A stretch of 64,000 bases of DNA from positions 174,233 to 238,232 of the forward strand of contig JACRJM010000002.1 of assembly GCA_016219965.1 (NCBI GenBank), written 5' to 3'. A program made the position numbers and the translations under genes. Under the pieces are notes generated by a model. That model ran no database searches and was not told the origin of the DNA. It was given only the letters and a program-made list of their open reading frames with translations. Source of the DNA: Candidatus Schekmanbacteria bacterium (lineage in GTDB: Bacteria > Schekmanbacteria > GWA2-38-11 > J061). Shown here piece by piece: positions 55,688 through 63,719 of this stretch (positions within the stretch are counted from its first letter, which is position 1; each line of letters begins with the position of its first letter).

Positions 55688-56928
55688 GTAAGAAGCTCTT
55701 TTTTTCTCAGGAAATCTCCTGCTGATATCTTTGACGGGATGGCGATTAAAATCTCCATCCCGTTGTTTGCTTTTAAAACCTCGCTTCCGTTTTCAAGATA
55801 TAGGTTATTAACCGTGAATGTCACAGATTTCATTCCCGGAGAAATACACTCAAGCTCGTCTCCTTTTTCAATCTTATTTCGCACCTCTAATTTTGCGAAT
55901 TTTTCCTGAGAGCTGTCTTTAAATCCATTTTTAGTGATTCCGGTTATTTTCCCCACAGGCAGGAACTTTCTTACATAGCGGTCATCGTAGAAAATGTAGT
56001 CGCTCTCGTCCCCTGAAATAAATCCTTCTGTGTAATTCCTGTGGCTTACTTTTAACAGTTCCTCCATCCATTCATCCCTGAAGCTGAAGTTTTCCCCCTC
56101 TTCGAAAGACCTGTCTATTATGTCCCTGTAAACCCTCACCACATTGGCAAGGTAATAAGATGTCTTGTTCCGTCCCTCTATTTTGAATGCATTCACTCCC
56201 GCCTTTATCAGGTCAGGTATCTTCCTTGCCAGACAAAGGTCTTTGGAGTTCATTATGAATGTTCCTTTTTCATCTTCTCCCACAGGGAAGTACATTCCCT
56301 GCCGTGTTTCCTCCATGAGATTGTATTTCCATCTGCAAGGCTGCGTGCAGTCACCGCGATTTGCGCTCCTGTTGTTCAGATACTGGCTAAGATAACAGCG
56401 CCCCGAATATGAAAGACACAGAGCTCCGTGCACAAAAACTTCAATCTCTATCCCCTCTACAGAGGCTCTTATCTCTTTAATCTGCAAAAGTGATAATTCG
56501 CGTGCAAGACCTGTCCTGCTTAACCCTCTTCCTTTCCAGAATCTCACTGATGAGGCATTGGTAGTGTTGGCCTGCGTGCTCAGGTGGATCGGGATTTTTA
56601 TCCCTGCCACGGAAATGGCATCTATTATTCCCGGATCTGAGACAATGAGTGCATCCGGTCCTATTGCATTTATTTCCGGAAGGATTTCGTTTAAATGTTT
56701 TATGTCATCATCAAAGGCAAAGATATTTATGGCAAGATACAATTTCTTCTTTTTGCTTTGCACGTATTTTACCGCTTGCTTCAAATCTTCTATGCTGAAT
56801 TCTGATATGCTCCTTAAGCTTGCGCCTGAAAGCCCGGCATAAACTGCATCAGCTCCGAAACGTATGGCTGTCTCAAGTTTCTCGATATTTCCGGCAGGGG
56901 CTAAAAGTTCAGGTTTAGTTAGTTGCAT
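55684..56928 (-). CDS. U32 family peptidase/tRNA-hydroxylation-type protein
   Basis: 414 residues with the U32 signature: KPELLAPAGNIEKLETAIRFGADAVY at the start (quoted in pattern only) and VFVHGALCLSYSGRCYLS followed by GDCTQPCRWKY. These cysteines bind an iron-sulfur cluster in relatives. YegQ/TrhP members help hydroxylate uridine 34 of tRNA with prephenate; others were named collagenase-like proteases. The tRNA role is the more likely one. It overlaps mltG by 14 bp. Confidence 0.88.
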   Translation of the reverse strand: MQLTKPELLAPAGNIEKLETAIRFGADAVYAGLSGASLRSISEFSIEDLKQAVKYVQSKKKKLYLAINIFAFDDDIKHLNEILPEINAIGPDALIVSDPGIIDAISVAGIKIPIHLSTQANTTNASSVRFWKGRGLSRTGLARELSLLQIKEIRASVEGIEIEVFVHGALCLSYSGRCYLSQYLNNRSANRGDCTQPCRWKYNLMEETRQGMYFPVGEDEKGTFIMNSKDLCLARKIPDLIKAGVNAFKIEGRNKTSYYLANVVRVYRDIIDRSFEEGENFSFRDEWMEELLKVSHRNYTEGFISGDESDYIFYDDRYVRKFLPVGKITGITKNGFKDSSQEKFAKLEVRNKIEKGDELECISPGMKSVTFTVNNLYLENGSEVLKANNGMEILIAIPSKISAGDFLRKKELLT

Positions 56929-57934
56929 TCTCGCTTGCCTTTTTCATCATCCTGTAATTGTTCACCGCAACAAGATGCTCTGCGTATGTGTTTGAGAATT
57001 TGTGAGCGCCGTTGCCGGAAACTACAAAAAAGAGATAACCGACCTTTGCAGGGCTCAATGCAGCCTTGATGCAATCCTCTCCGGGGTTGCCTATCGGCCC
57101 CGGAGGAAGCCCGGTGTATTTGTATGTATTATAAGGTGAGTTATAATTCAGGTCTGCTCTTGTAATGGAAGGTGAAGATTTTTTTAGCGCATACATCACG
57201 GTAGGGTCGCATTGTAAAAGCATCCCTTTATGGAGACGGTTATGAAAAACTGCGGATACCATTTCCCTTTCCTGTTTTAAATGAGCCTCCTCTTCAATCA
57301 TTGAGGCAAGGGTCAGTGTTTGATGAAGTGTGAAATTATTTTCCTTAATCATAGTTTGGAGCGCGGGAGTTATGACTTTCTTGAGCCTGCCTGTCATTGT
57401 TGTTAAAATAAATCTTTCGCCGCTCCGTTTGGTAAAGGCATAAGTGTCGGGGAATAGATAACCTTCAAGTGACGGTGCATCAAAGCCAAGCGATTTAATG
57501 AATTTTCTGTCCCTTGTGAGAGTCAGGAACACTTTCCTGTTTATGAGCCCCTTGCTTTCAAGGCGGTCAGCAACATCATCGTTTGTGATCCCTTCAGGGA
57601 AAGTTATGTAATACCTGCGGGCTTCTCCTTTTACGAGAAGTTCCATTATCTCGTAGGGTGAAAGGTTGTAGCGTATCTCATATTCCCCTGCTTTCAGTAT
57701 GGTTGCCTTTTTTTCAATAGTTACCATTACCTTGAAAAGGAATGCATTTGATATTACTCCTTGGGTTTTTAATATTGCTGCGATCTTCCGGCACGAAGTT
57801 CCCTCAGGAACCTCTATTATCGCAGTTTTGGGGTTTGATGAAATGGGGGTTTTTGTGAAGATGTCGTATATCCGGTATGACCATAAAACAGCGGCAATAA
57901 TAAGTATGAGAAAAACAAGGAAAACCTTTTTCAT
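56915..57934 (-). CDS. mltG: MltG, endolytic peptidoglycan transglycosylase
   Basis: Cuts nascent glycan strands to end their elongation. 339 residues with one N-terminal membrane helix (about 2-20), a LysM-like region (EVPEGTSCRKIAAIL) and the YceG-like catalytic domain. The catalytic Glu is in ASMIEEEAHL, with SPYNTYKYTGLPPGPIGNPG near the end. It is 2 nt after ruvX, its usual neighbour. Confidence 0.95.
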   Translation of the reverse strand: MKKVFLVFLILIIAAVLWSYRIYDIFTKTPISSNPKTAIIEVPEGTSCRKIAAILKTQGVISNAFLFKVMVTIEKKATILKAGEYEIRYNLSPYEIMELLVKGEARRYYITFPEGITNDDVADRLESKGLINRKVFLTLTRDRKFIKSLGFDAPSLEGYLFPDTYAFTKRSGERFILTTMTGRLKKVITPALQTMIKENNFTLHQTLTLASMIEEEAHLKQEREMVSAVFHNRLHKGMLLQCDPTVMYALKKSSPSITRADLNYNSPYNTYKYTGLPPGPIGNPGEDCIKAALSPAKVGYLFFVVSGNGAHKFSNTYAEHLVAVNNYRMMKKASENATN

Positions 57935-57936
57935 TC

Positions 57937-58362
57937 CTATTCCCTGTCTGCAGGCCCCAGCGAATCAAGATATCCCTGAAGTATGAGTATGGCTGAGACC
58001 TTGTCCTTAAGCATTTTTCTTTTTTCTCTTCTTATGTTTGCATCAATGAGGCTTCTCTCTGCCTCCTGCGTTGAGAATCTTTCATCCCACTGGACAAAGG
58101 GGATGTCAGTATTTTTTTTGATTGAGTCTACAAATGCGAGGGTCTTTTCAGCCTGCGGGCCTGCATTTCCGTGGAAGTCGGAGGGCAAACCGAATACAAC
58201 CCTTTTTACCTCGAATTTTTCCATTACCGCGAGAAGTTCTTTTTCTTCTCTCCTGTCCATGTTCCTTTGAATCGTATCGAGTCCGCGCGCAATAAGCATC
58301 CCCTCGTCGCTTACGGCAACGCCGATGCGTCTGTCCCCTATGTCAAGTCCGAGTATTCTCAT
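57937..58362 (-). CDS. ruvX: RuvX/YqgF, pre-16S rRNA nuclease or Holliday junction resolvase-like
   Basis: RNase H-fold nuclease of 141 residues. ILGLDIGDRRIGVAVSD holds the catalytic Asp; VFGLPSDFHGNAG and WDERFSTQEAE are conserved. Members process the 5' end of 16S rRNA and were earlier proposed as junction resolvases. First gene of the ruvX-mltG-U32 operon. Confidence 0.95.
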   Translation of the reverse strand: MRILGLDIGDRRIGVAVSDEGMLIARGLDTIQRNMDRREEKELLAVMEKFEVKRVVFGLPSDFHGNAGPQAEKTLAFVDSIKKNTDIPFVQWDERFSTQEAERSLIDANIRREKRKMLKDKVSAILILQGYLDSLGPADRE

Positions 58363-58456
58363 AAATATCCTATTGTAAATAATTTTATTATTTTGATATT
58401 CTACATAGTTATAAATATTAATAATATCAAATTTTTAACAAATAAATATTGTTATT

Positions 58457-58945
58457 ATGAAATTAGGAGTTATTTCAGATTCTCACGACAACCTCGATGC
58501 CATAGCGCTGGCACTAAAAGTGTTTGAAAAGGAGGATGTCGAAGCCATCCTTCATGCCGGAGATATCACGTCTCCTTTTACAGCAAGGGCTTTGGGAAAT
58601 GGAGGCAAAAAGGTTTACGCAGTTTTCGGAAACTGCGATGGAGAAAAGCTCGGGTTGAAACAGGCTTTTTCAGAGATTGGCGGTGAGATCTGCGAAGACC
58701 TTATAGATTACGAATTTGATGGCAGAAGCGTTTTCATGACCCATAAGGACAGCATCGCCATCCCTGTTTCTGCTTCAGGGCACTTTGATATTGTAATCTA
58801 CGGGCACACGCACAGGCATGTCGTAAAAAAAACAAAAGGTAAGCTCCTCTTAAATCCCGGCGAGCTTAGCGGATGGGTAACACATCAGAAGACACTTGCT
58901 ATTTTGGATTTGGATAAACTGGACGCAAAGATAGTGAAGCTCTGA
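58457..58945 (+). CDS. YfcE/MJ0936-type metallophosphoesterase
   Basis: A 162-residue calcineurin-fold phosphodiesterase. Metal ligands are visible: SDSHDN, HAGDI, GNCD and the C-terminal YGHTHRHV. The natural substrate is unclear. No ribosome site precedes the ATG. It is divergent from ruvX, with an AT-rich 94-bp gap, and convergent with trpF. Confidence 0.93.
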   Translation: MKLGVISDSHDNLDAIALALKVFEKEDVEAILHAGDITSPFTARALGNGGKKVYAVFGNCDGEKLGLKQAFSEIGGEICEDLIDYEFDGRSVFMTHKDSIAIPVSASGHFDIVIYGHTHRHVVKKTKGKLLLNPGELSGWVTHQKTLAILDLDKLDAKIVKL

Positions 58946-58956
58946 TTGCCGCTTTT

Positions 58957-59574
58957 TTATCCCCCGGCTTTTCTCGCTTCTTCAATGAACTGTTTTACAA
59001 GTTCCCTGTTTTTTATTCCCGGTGCTGTTTCAAGGGAGCTTGATGCATCTACAGCATAAGGCTTAACCTTCAGGATCGCCTCTTTTATATTTCCCGGATT
59101 GAGCCCGCCGGATAATATTATCTTGCCGTATTGTTTTGCCTCTTCAACCAAAGCCCAGTTGAAGGTAACTCCTGTTCCTCCCTGAACACCCTTAACATAG
59201 GAATCAAGGAGGAATGCAGAAACTTTAAAGTCTTTTATGGACTTAATGCTGTTTGCATCTTTTACTCTTATTGCCTTTATGACCTTCTGGGTTGCGAACG
59301 ACTGGACATATTCAGGAGTTTCATCGCCGTGGAACTGAAGGACATTGAGATGGCATGTGTTATGAATATTCAATATGGTGCTTCGCTCTTCATCAACAAA
59401 TACGCCGACCGAGCTTATAAATGGCGGTATACGGCTGATTATTTGCGCCGCCGCTTCAGGCTCAATGAACCTTTTACTTTTCCTGTAAAAAATAAAGCCC
59501 AGCGCATCTGCTCCGTTCTCAACGCAAAAAAGCGCATCTTCGATAGTTGTTATTCCGCAAATCTTGATTTTCAT
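58957..59574 (-). CDS. trpF: Phosphoribosylanthranilate isomerase
   Basis: Tryptophan pathway enzyme, TIM barrel of 205 residues. MKIKICGITTIEDAL carries the catalytic Cys6; LSGGLNPGNI and VDASSSLETAPGIKN form the phosphate site, with the expected catalytic Asp in YVKGVQGGTG-adjacent LLDSY. It stands alone, not in a trp operon, divergent from thpR (26 bp). Confidence 0.95.
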   Translation of the reverse strand: MKIKICGITTIEDALFCVENGADALGFIFYRKSKRFIEPEAAAQIISRIPPFISSVGVFVDEERSTILNIHNTCHLNVLQFHGDETPEYVQSFATQKVIKAIRVKDANSIKSIKDFKVSAFLLDSYVKGVQGGTGVTFNWALVEEAKQYGKIILSGGLNPGNIKEAILKVKPYAVDASSSLETAPGIKNRELVKQFIEEARKAGG

Positions 59575-59600
59575 AGTGCATTAATTATAGAATTCTTATT

Positions 59601-60185
59601 ATGAAAGAGCAATCACTTCGTCTTTTTATTGCCATAGACATCGGCGAAGACATCCGCAAGCAAATGTCTTCTTTAACTGCTGAACTTAAGAACATCGTTC
59701 CTGGAGTGAAGCCAGTAAACCCTGATATCATGCATCTTACAATAAAATTCCTTGGAGGCACGGATGAAAAGCTTGTCCCGCAGATCATTGATGAAATGAA
59801 AGCCTCTGTCTCCGGTATAAGTCCTTTCACTCTAAGGATTGCGGGTGCCGGTGCTTTTCCCAATCCGGAAAGAGCTCGTGTAGTATGGGTTGGCATTCAC
59901 ACTGACGGCAACAATGCGCTTACTCTTATAAAAGAAGAGCTCGACAAAAGGCTTTCCAGATTAGGTTTTGAGATTGAGGAACGGGACTTTAAACCCCATC
60001 TCACTCTTGCAAGAATTAAATTTCCCCAGAAGGGAGATAAAATCCAAAACTTCGTAAACAAATACACATCTCAGGAATTTGGCACTGTGAATGTCGCCAA
60101 CATCAACCTCATGCAAAGCACACTCCTCCCCTCCGGCGCAAAATATGAATGTATTGGGGAGGCGAGGCTAAAAAACAAATCATAG
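59601..60185 (+). CDS. thpR: ThpR, RNA 2',3'-cyclic phosphodiesterase
   Basis: 2H phosphoesterase of 194 residues. The two HxTx catalytic motifs are MHLTIKFLG (about 54) and PHLTLARI (about 133). LRLFIAIDI is the standard opening. Relatives open cyclic phosphates at RNA ends. Last core-type gene before the accessory segment. Confidence 0.94.
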   Translation: MKEQSLRLFIAIDIGEDIRKQMSSLTAELKNIVPGVKPVNPDIMHLTIKFLGGTDEKLVPQIIDEMKASVSGISPFTLRIAGAGAFPNPERARVVWVGIHTDGNNALTLIKEELDKRLSRLGFEIEERDFKPHLTLARIKFPQKGDKIQNFVNKYTSQEFGTVNVANINLMQSTLLPSGAKYECIGEARLKNKS

Positions 60186-60229
60186 CATATTGGAGAAAGG
60201 CATTTTGTGTGAACGACCATTGGTTGCTC

Positions 60230-60263
60230 TTGACATGCTTATTGTAATTACAATATAATTACA
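60230..60263 (+). promoter_or_regulatory. MazEF promoter and operator
   Basis: TTGACA (60230-60235), 18-nt spacer, TATAAT (60254-60259). TGTAATT-N7-AATTACA (60243-60263) overlaps the -10 box, fitting autorepression by MazE/MazEF. Confidence 0.75.
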
Positions 60264-60280
60264 TTGGAGGTGATGGAAAA

Positions 60281-60529
60281 GTGAAAGTAAATATCGTGCC
60301 AATCGGGAATTCCAAAGGGGTCAGAATTCCTAAAATATTTTTAGAGCAGTGCCGGATAAAGAATGAAGTTCTTCTGGAAATGGATGGAGAGAATATTGTC
60401 ATTAAGCCTTTAAAGAAGATAGCAAGAAAGGGATGGGATGAGCATTTTAAGAAGATGAGAGATAACAAAGAAGATAAGATGCTTATTGATGATAATATGG
60501 ATCTTAGCATGGAAGGATGGGAATGGTAG
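60281..60529 (+). CDS. mazE: MazE-type antitoxin (AbrB fold)
   Basis: An 82-residue protein. The N-terminal AbrB/MazE swapped-hairpin DNA-binding domain (about 1-45) shows VPIGNSKGVRIPKIFLEQ. The acidic C-terminal tail should wrap and inhibit the toxin. Start is GTG with GGAGGTGAT upstream. It overlaps mazF by 7 bp and is preceded by a palindromic operator. Confidence 0.9.
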   Translation: MKVNIVPIGNSKGVRIPKIFLEQCRIKNEVLLEMDGENIVIKPLKKIARKGWDEHFKKMRDNKEDKMLIDDNMDLSMEGWEW

Positions 60530-60846
60530 TTAAGCAATATGATGTTTTTCTGATTTCTCTTGATCCTGCAACAGGACATGAAATAAAAAAAGTCCGCCCC
60601 TGCATTATTATTTCCCCCGATGAAATGAACCGCAATATTTCTACGGTTATAATTGCCCCCATGACAACTCAATCACATTTATATCCTACGCGTGTTCCGG
60701 TTAATTTTAAACGGAAAAAAGGCTGGGTCGTATTGGATCAAATACGAACTGTTGATAAAAAAAGACTGATTACAAAACTAGGCGCTGTTGACGTCAATAC
60801 CATTAAGTCTATAAAATTAGTTATAAAAGAGATGCTCGTAGATTAA
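60523..60846 (+). CDS. mazF: MazF-type endoribonuclease toxin
   Basis: A 107-residue mRNA interferase of the PemK/MazF family. The start at 60523 (third in-frame Met region) is preferred; an ATG at 60517 is possible. The family opening YDVFLISLDP and GHEIKKVRPCIIIS is clear, with the active-site Thr/Ser region APMTTQS and the C-terminal VVLDQIRTVDKKRL. Coupled to mazE. Confidence 0.93.
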   Translation: MVVKQYDVFLISLDPATGHEIKKVRPCIIISPDEMNRNISTVIIAPMTTQSHLYPTRVPVNFKRKKGWVVLDQIRTVDKKRLITKLGAVDVNTIKSIKLVIKEMLVD

Positions 60847-60889
60847 GTCCGGAAAATAAAAATCAAAAGATATTTATGAGGATAAAACT

Positions 60890-61111
60890 ATGAAAAAACA
60901 TTTCATGATATGCGTAAATAATCGCGGTTATGAAGCGTCGCTGGAAATCAGAAAACTATATGAAGTATTGACAGATAGGGTAGCCGAGACTCATCACCAA
61001 AGAAGAGTTATTGATGAATCAGGAGAAGAGTATCTATACCCGGAAGGATACTTTGCACCTATACGGTTGCCTCATATCACAAAAGAAAAATTAGAATTGG
61101 CGACAGCATAA
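60890..61111 (+). CDS. Small conserved protein with VIDESGEEYLYP motif
   Basis: A 73-residue soluble protein. It resembles a widespread small hypothetical family (MKxxF...CxxN.GYE-ASLEIRKLYEVL, then RVIDESGEEYLYP and FAPIRLP), often found by toxin-antitoxin loci or in mobile regions; function unknown. It is 43 nt after mazF, so co-expression is possible. A GAGGA string lies about 8 nt before the ATG. Confidence 0.75.
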   Translation: MKKHFMICVNNRGYEASLEIRKLYEVLTDRVAETHHQRRVIDESGEEYLYPEGYFAPIRLPHITKEKLELATA

Positions 61112-61355
61112 CATTTCACTTCTGTAAACGTCTTTTACTGTTCCGCTGATTTATTCTGTTTCTTTTTTTGCCATCTTATTTTCTTATTTTGTTATCCCTT
61201 TGAAAAAGGGGATCCAGAAATAATGAGTAAAAGTGGCTTTTGAATCATGTACGAAATGACAATCTTGACATCGCCTTTAATAACCCCATATACTTTTATT
61301 AAGTATCTAATAAGTATAAAAAAGAATATTGGACCAATAATAGGAGGAGTGACTC

Positions 61356-62096
61356 ATTACTAAGAATATTCACGGATTAGGGCGAGATATTCCAGAATAC
61401 ATTCGTCGGCGAGTTCGCCAGGAATGTGGATTTGGGTGCGTCATTTGTGGTCTAGCTATCGCGCAGTACGAACATATTGATCCGCCATTTTCCGATGCCA
61501 CTGTTCACGATCCAGAGAACATAGCACTCCTGTGCGGTACGTGTCATGATCATGTAACTAGAGGTATCTGGTCAAAAGAAAAGATTCTGGAAGCGCGCAA
61601 AACCCCAAAGACGTTTGTTCAGGGCTATGCCAGGGATGCTTTTGATTTCAAAGCACCTTTCGATCTGTTCGTTGGAGATAATTGTTTTGCAGATGTCCAT
61701 TGTGTTATACGAAAAAGCACTGGGGATGAATGGTTTTCGATTGAAGCGCCGGAGGATGCAGAGGCACCTCCTCTTTTAAGTGCTAAATTTTTTGCCCTAA
61801 ATGGTCAACCAGAGCTTGAGATTTATCAGAACGAGTGGAGGTGCTCAACTGGTATTTGGGACCTGCAAGTATCTGGTCAGACAATTGAGGTCCGCACTGA
61901 ATCTCGTAAGGTTATGCTTAGGCTGAAAGCCAGACCTCCACATGGATTAGAAATACAGTATCTTAAAATGGTATTTCAGAATACGGGCATTTCGATAGAC
62001 AATGATGGAACTGTGCTTCTGTCGGTGGATGGCACTCAGATTCAAATGAAGGGTTCAAAAGTGGCTAGCGCGGATGCAGTGTTCAATTTACCGTGA
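61356..62096 (+). CDS. HNH-type nuclease-like protein, apparent ATT start
   Basis: Reading upstream of an internal ATG at 61914 gives an open frame back to a TGA at 61350. The first sensible codon is ATT at 61356, with AGGAGG eight nucleotides upstream, giving 246 residues. The N-terminal zinc-HNH motif is complete: CGFGCVICG, YEHIDPPFS (the His of HNH) and LLCGTCHDHVTRG. The C-terminal half is beta-rich with no recognised family. Related proteins that I recall begin MTKNI, matching this start. ATG-to-ATT change by mutation or sequencing error is the alternative. It overlaps no gene; the next starts 22 bp later. Confidence 0.7.
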   Translation: MTKNIHGLGRDIPEYIRRRVRQECGFGCVICGLAIAQYEHIDPPFSDATVHDPENIALLCGTCHDHVTRGIWSKEKILEARKTPKTFVQGYARDAFDFKAPFDLFVGDNCFADVHCVIRKSTGDEWFSIEAPEDAEAPPLLSAKFFALNGQPELEIYQNEWRCSTGIWDLQVSGQTIEVRTESRKVMLRLKARPPHGLEIQYLKMVFQNTGISIDNDGTVLLSVDGTQIQMKGSKVASADAVFNLP

Positions 62097-62118
62097 ATGC
62101 CTCAAGCGAGAGGACGAG

Positions 62119-62469
62119 ATGCCAGTCTACGAATATATGTGTTTCGATTGCGGTGCGATTACTGAAGTTTTGCGGTCAATCATATTGCGGGATGATGTAA
62201 CAAGTTGCGGTAGATGCGGGGCCTCAACAGAACGGATCATAAGTAGGTTCAATACGGTTGGGCCTGTTGCTCCACAAACCTTTAATCCAGATTGCCCAGG
62301 CAAATCACGAAGCACTGCCGTACGCCTGGCAGGAGGAAGTGTAAAATTTAAGAATTGTAGCTTTCGGAACTTTCAAACGGGCATAAGTGTTGCCAAAGGA
62401 TCAAAACTAAGCATGGACGGCAGCAAATTTGAAAATATTGACAAGCCCATTGAAGTTACCAATGAATAG
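62119..62469 (+). CDS. FmdB-type zinc ribbon fused to beta-helix-like segment
   Basis: A 116-residue protein. The start at 62119 is supported by GAGGACGAG; a longer frame opens at 62074. The N-terminal MPVYEYMCFDCG and CGRCGAS make an FmdB/CxxC zinc ribbon (about 1-50). The rest (about 70-116), VKFKNCSFRNFQTGISVAKG, reads like two or three coils of a right-handed beta-helix. The combination is unfamiliar. It follows the HNH protein by 22 bp. Confidence 0.7.
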   Translation: MPVYEYMCFDCGAITEVLRSIILRDDVTSCGRCGASTERIISRFNTVGPVAPQTFNPDCPGKSRSTAVRLAGGSVKFKNCSFRNFQTGISVAKGSKLSMDGSKFENIDKPIEVTNE

Positions 62470-62590
62470 AACAATAATGGGTTTGATATTTACTTTCGTG
62501 ACAACATTGACATCAGCCTCATGTAATCTCGCTGAGTAAAGAAGCACAAATAAATTATAGGGCTCTGTAGCAATATAGGGGTGAAACAGT

Positions 62591-63493
62591 ATGAAATCGT
62601 TCCGTAGCGTTGTCGGTAGTGAAGTGCGCTTTTCAGTTTCGCCTCATTTCCCGTGCCCTTGCGGTAGCAGGAAATCCACTTCTCAATGTTGTTTGACAGC
62701 AACAGGTTTAAATAAGATTCCAGCTTCGACTTTACCTCCGGCTCCGAAGACAGGAGAATCTCTCAAATCGTGTTACGCTAATTGTTTGGCTGATTGTGAT
62801 CGTGAGCTGTCGCGCGAACATTATTTTTCCAACTCGCTACTTCACTACTTGAATCGAGATAATGATCTCAGAGTAGGCGGCTTACCATGGACAAAAGGCA
62901 AGGAACAGGTTTTGCCCCCAAATGCTTTCGCCTCAAAAGTACTTTGTAAACGTCACAACTCAGCACTGTCGAACTTAGATGCAATTGCCGTCCATCTATT
63001 TCAAGTCTTTGACGAAAAAGGTGCAGCTGGTAGTGGTCAGCAGTTGATCCATTTATTCAGCGGACATGATCTCGAACGTTGGTTGCTCAAGATTCTTTGT
63101 GGAATAGCATATTCAAATAATCTATCGTTTGAGTTTGACACTGATCTTTCAATCCCGGACTATTGGTTACGTATTTTGTTTGGCGAGGCAGAGTTTCCTA
63201 ATGAACAAGGACTCTATGTGTGTAAGTCTCGTGGTTATTTATTTAAAGGACCACGTGGATTGCAACTACGGGCAATAATAGGAAGGGGCCGGTTAACCGG
63301 AATGGGATTGTGGATTTGTGGTTACGAGCTGATTCTTTCGATGTCGGGTTTTCCATCTCGCGTATTCGATGCGCGAGAGGTTGCGTATCGTCCATTAGAG
63401 CTCTACACTACTGGTTGTGACTTCGAGAAAAGTATTTTACTGAGTTGGAACGGCACTGCAGATCGAGGGACAATCTTTGTTACTATTGACTGA
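62591..63493 (+). CDS. SEC-C zinc motif protein with HNH-like His region
   Basis: A 300-residue protein. The N-terminus holds a SEC-C-like zinc knuckle (CPCGSRKSTSQCC, about 22-34). The middle has CDRELSREHYFSNSLLH and later VLCKRHNSALSNLD, resembling the degenerate zinc/His motif of HNH-like proteins in hypothetical families. The C-terminal half is beta-rich and unassigned. No strong ribosome site precedes the ATG. It is the last complete gene in the accessory segment. Confidence 0.7.
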   Translation: MKSFRSVVGSEVRFSVSPHFPCPCGSRKSTSQCCLTATGLNKIPASTLPPAPKTGESLKSCYANCLADCDRELSREHYFSNSLLHYLNRDNDLRVGGLPWTKGKEQVLPPNAFASKVLCKRHNSALSNLDAIAVHLFQVFDEKGAAGSGQQLIHLFSGHDLERWLLKILCGIAYSNNLSFEFDTDLSIPDYWLRILFGEAEFPNEQGLYVCKSRGYLFKGPRGLQLRAIIGRGRLTGMGLWICGYELILSMSGFPSRVFDAREVAYRPLELYTTGCDFEKSILLSWNGTADRGTIFVTID

Positions 63494-63719
63494 GCTTGCG
63501 TTGCAGTGAGTGGGCGATGCCATACGACAGCCTTTATTCCATTAGAATACAACTAAGGATAATCATGTTACATTTCGTAGAAATGTGAGTAAAATTATGA
63601 GTAAACTTCTTGACTGGGCGATTTTTATTATGGGAGTTGCCTAAGATCTGTTTTCCCTCGATATCAAGCCATAGCAGACGCTTAAAATGTGGCGGGGAAA
63701 ATATTGCATGTACGTTTCA
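63494..63719. other. Gap with no supportable gene
   Basis: About 226 bp between convergent genes. No convincing reading frame or structure was seen. Confidence 0.5.

Noticed and set aside
61190-61215. Hairpin ATCCCTTT...AAAGGGGAT as terminator after the 73-residue gene
   Set aside because: The stem has a bulge and no T-run follows; too weak to call.
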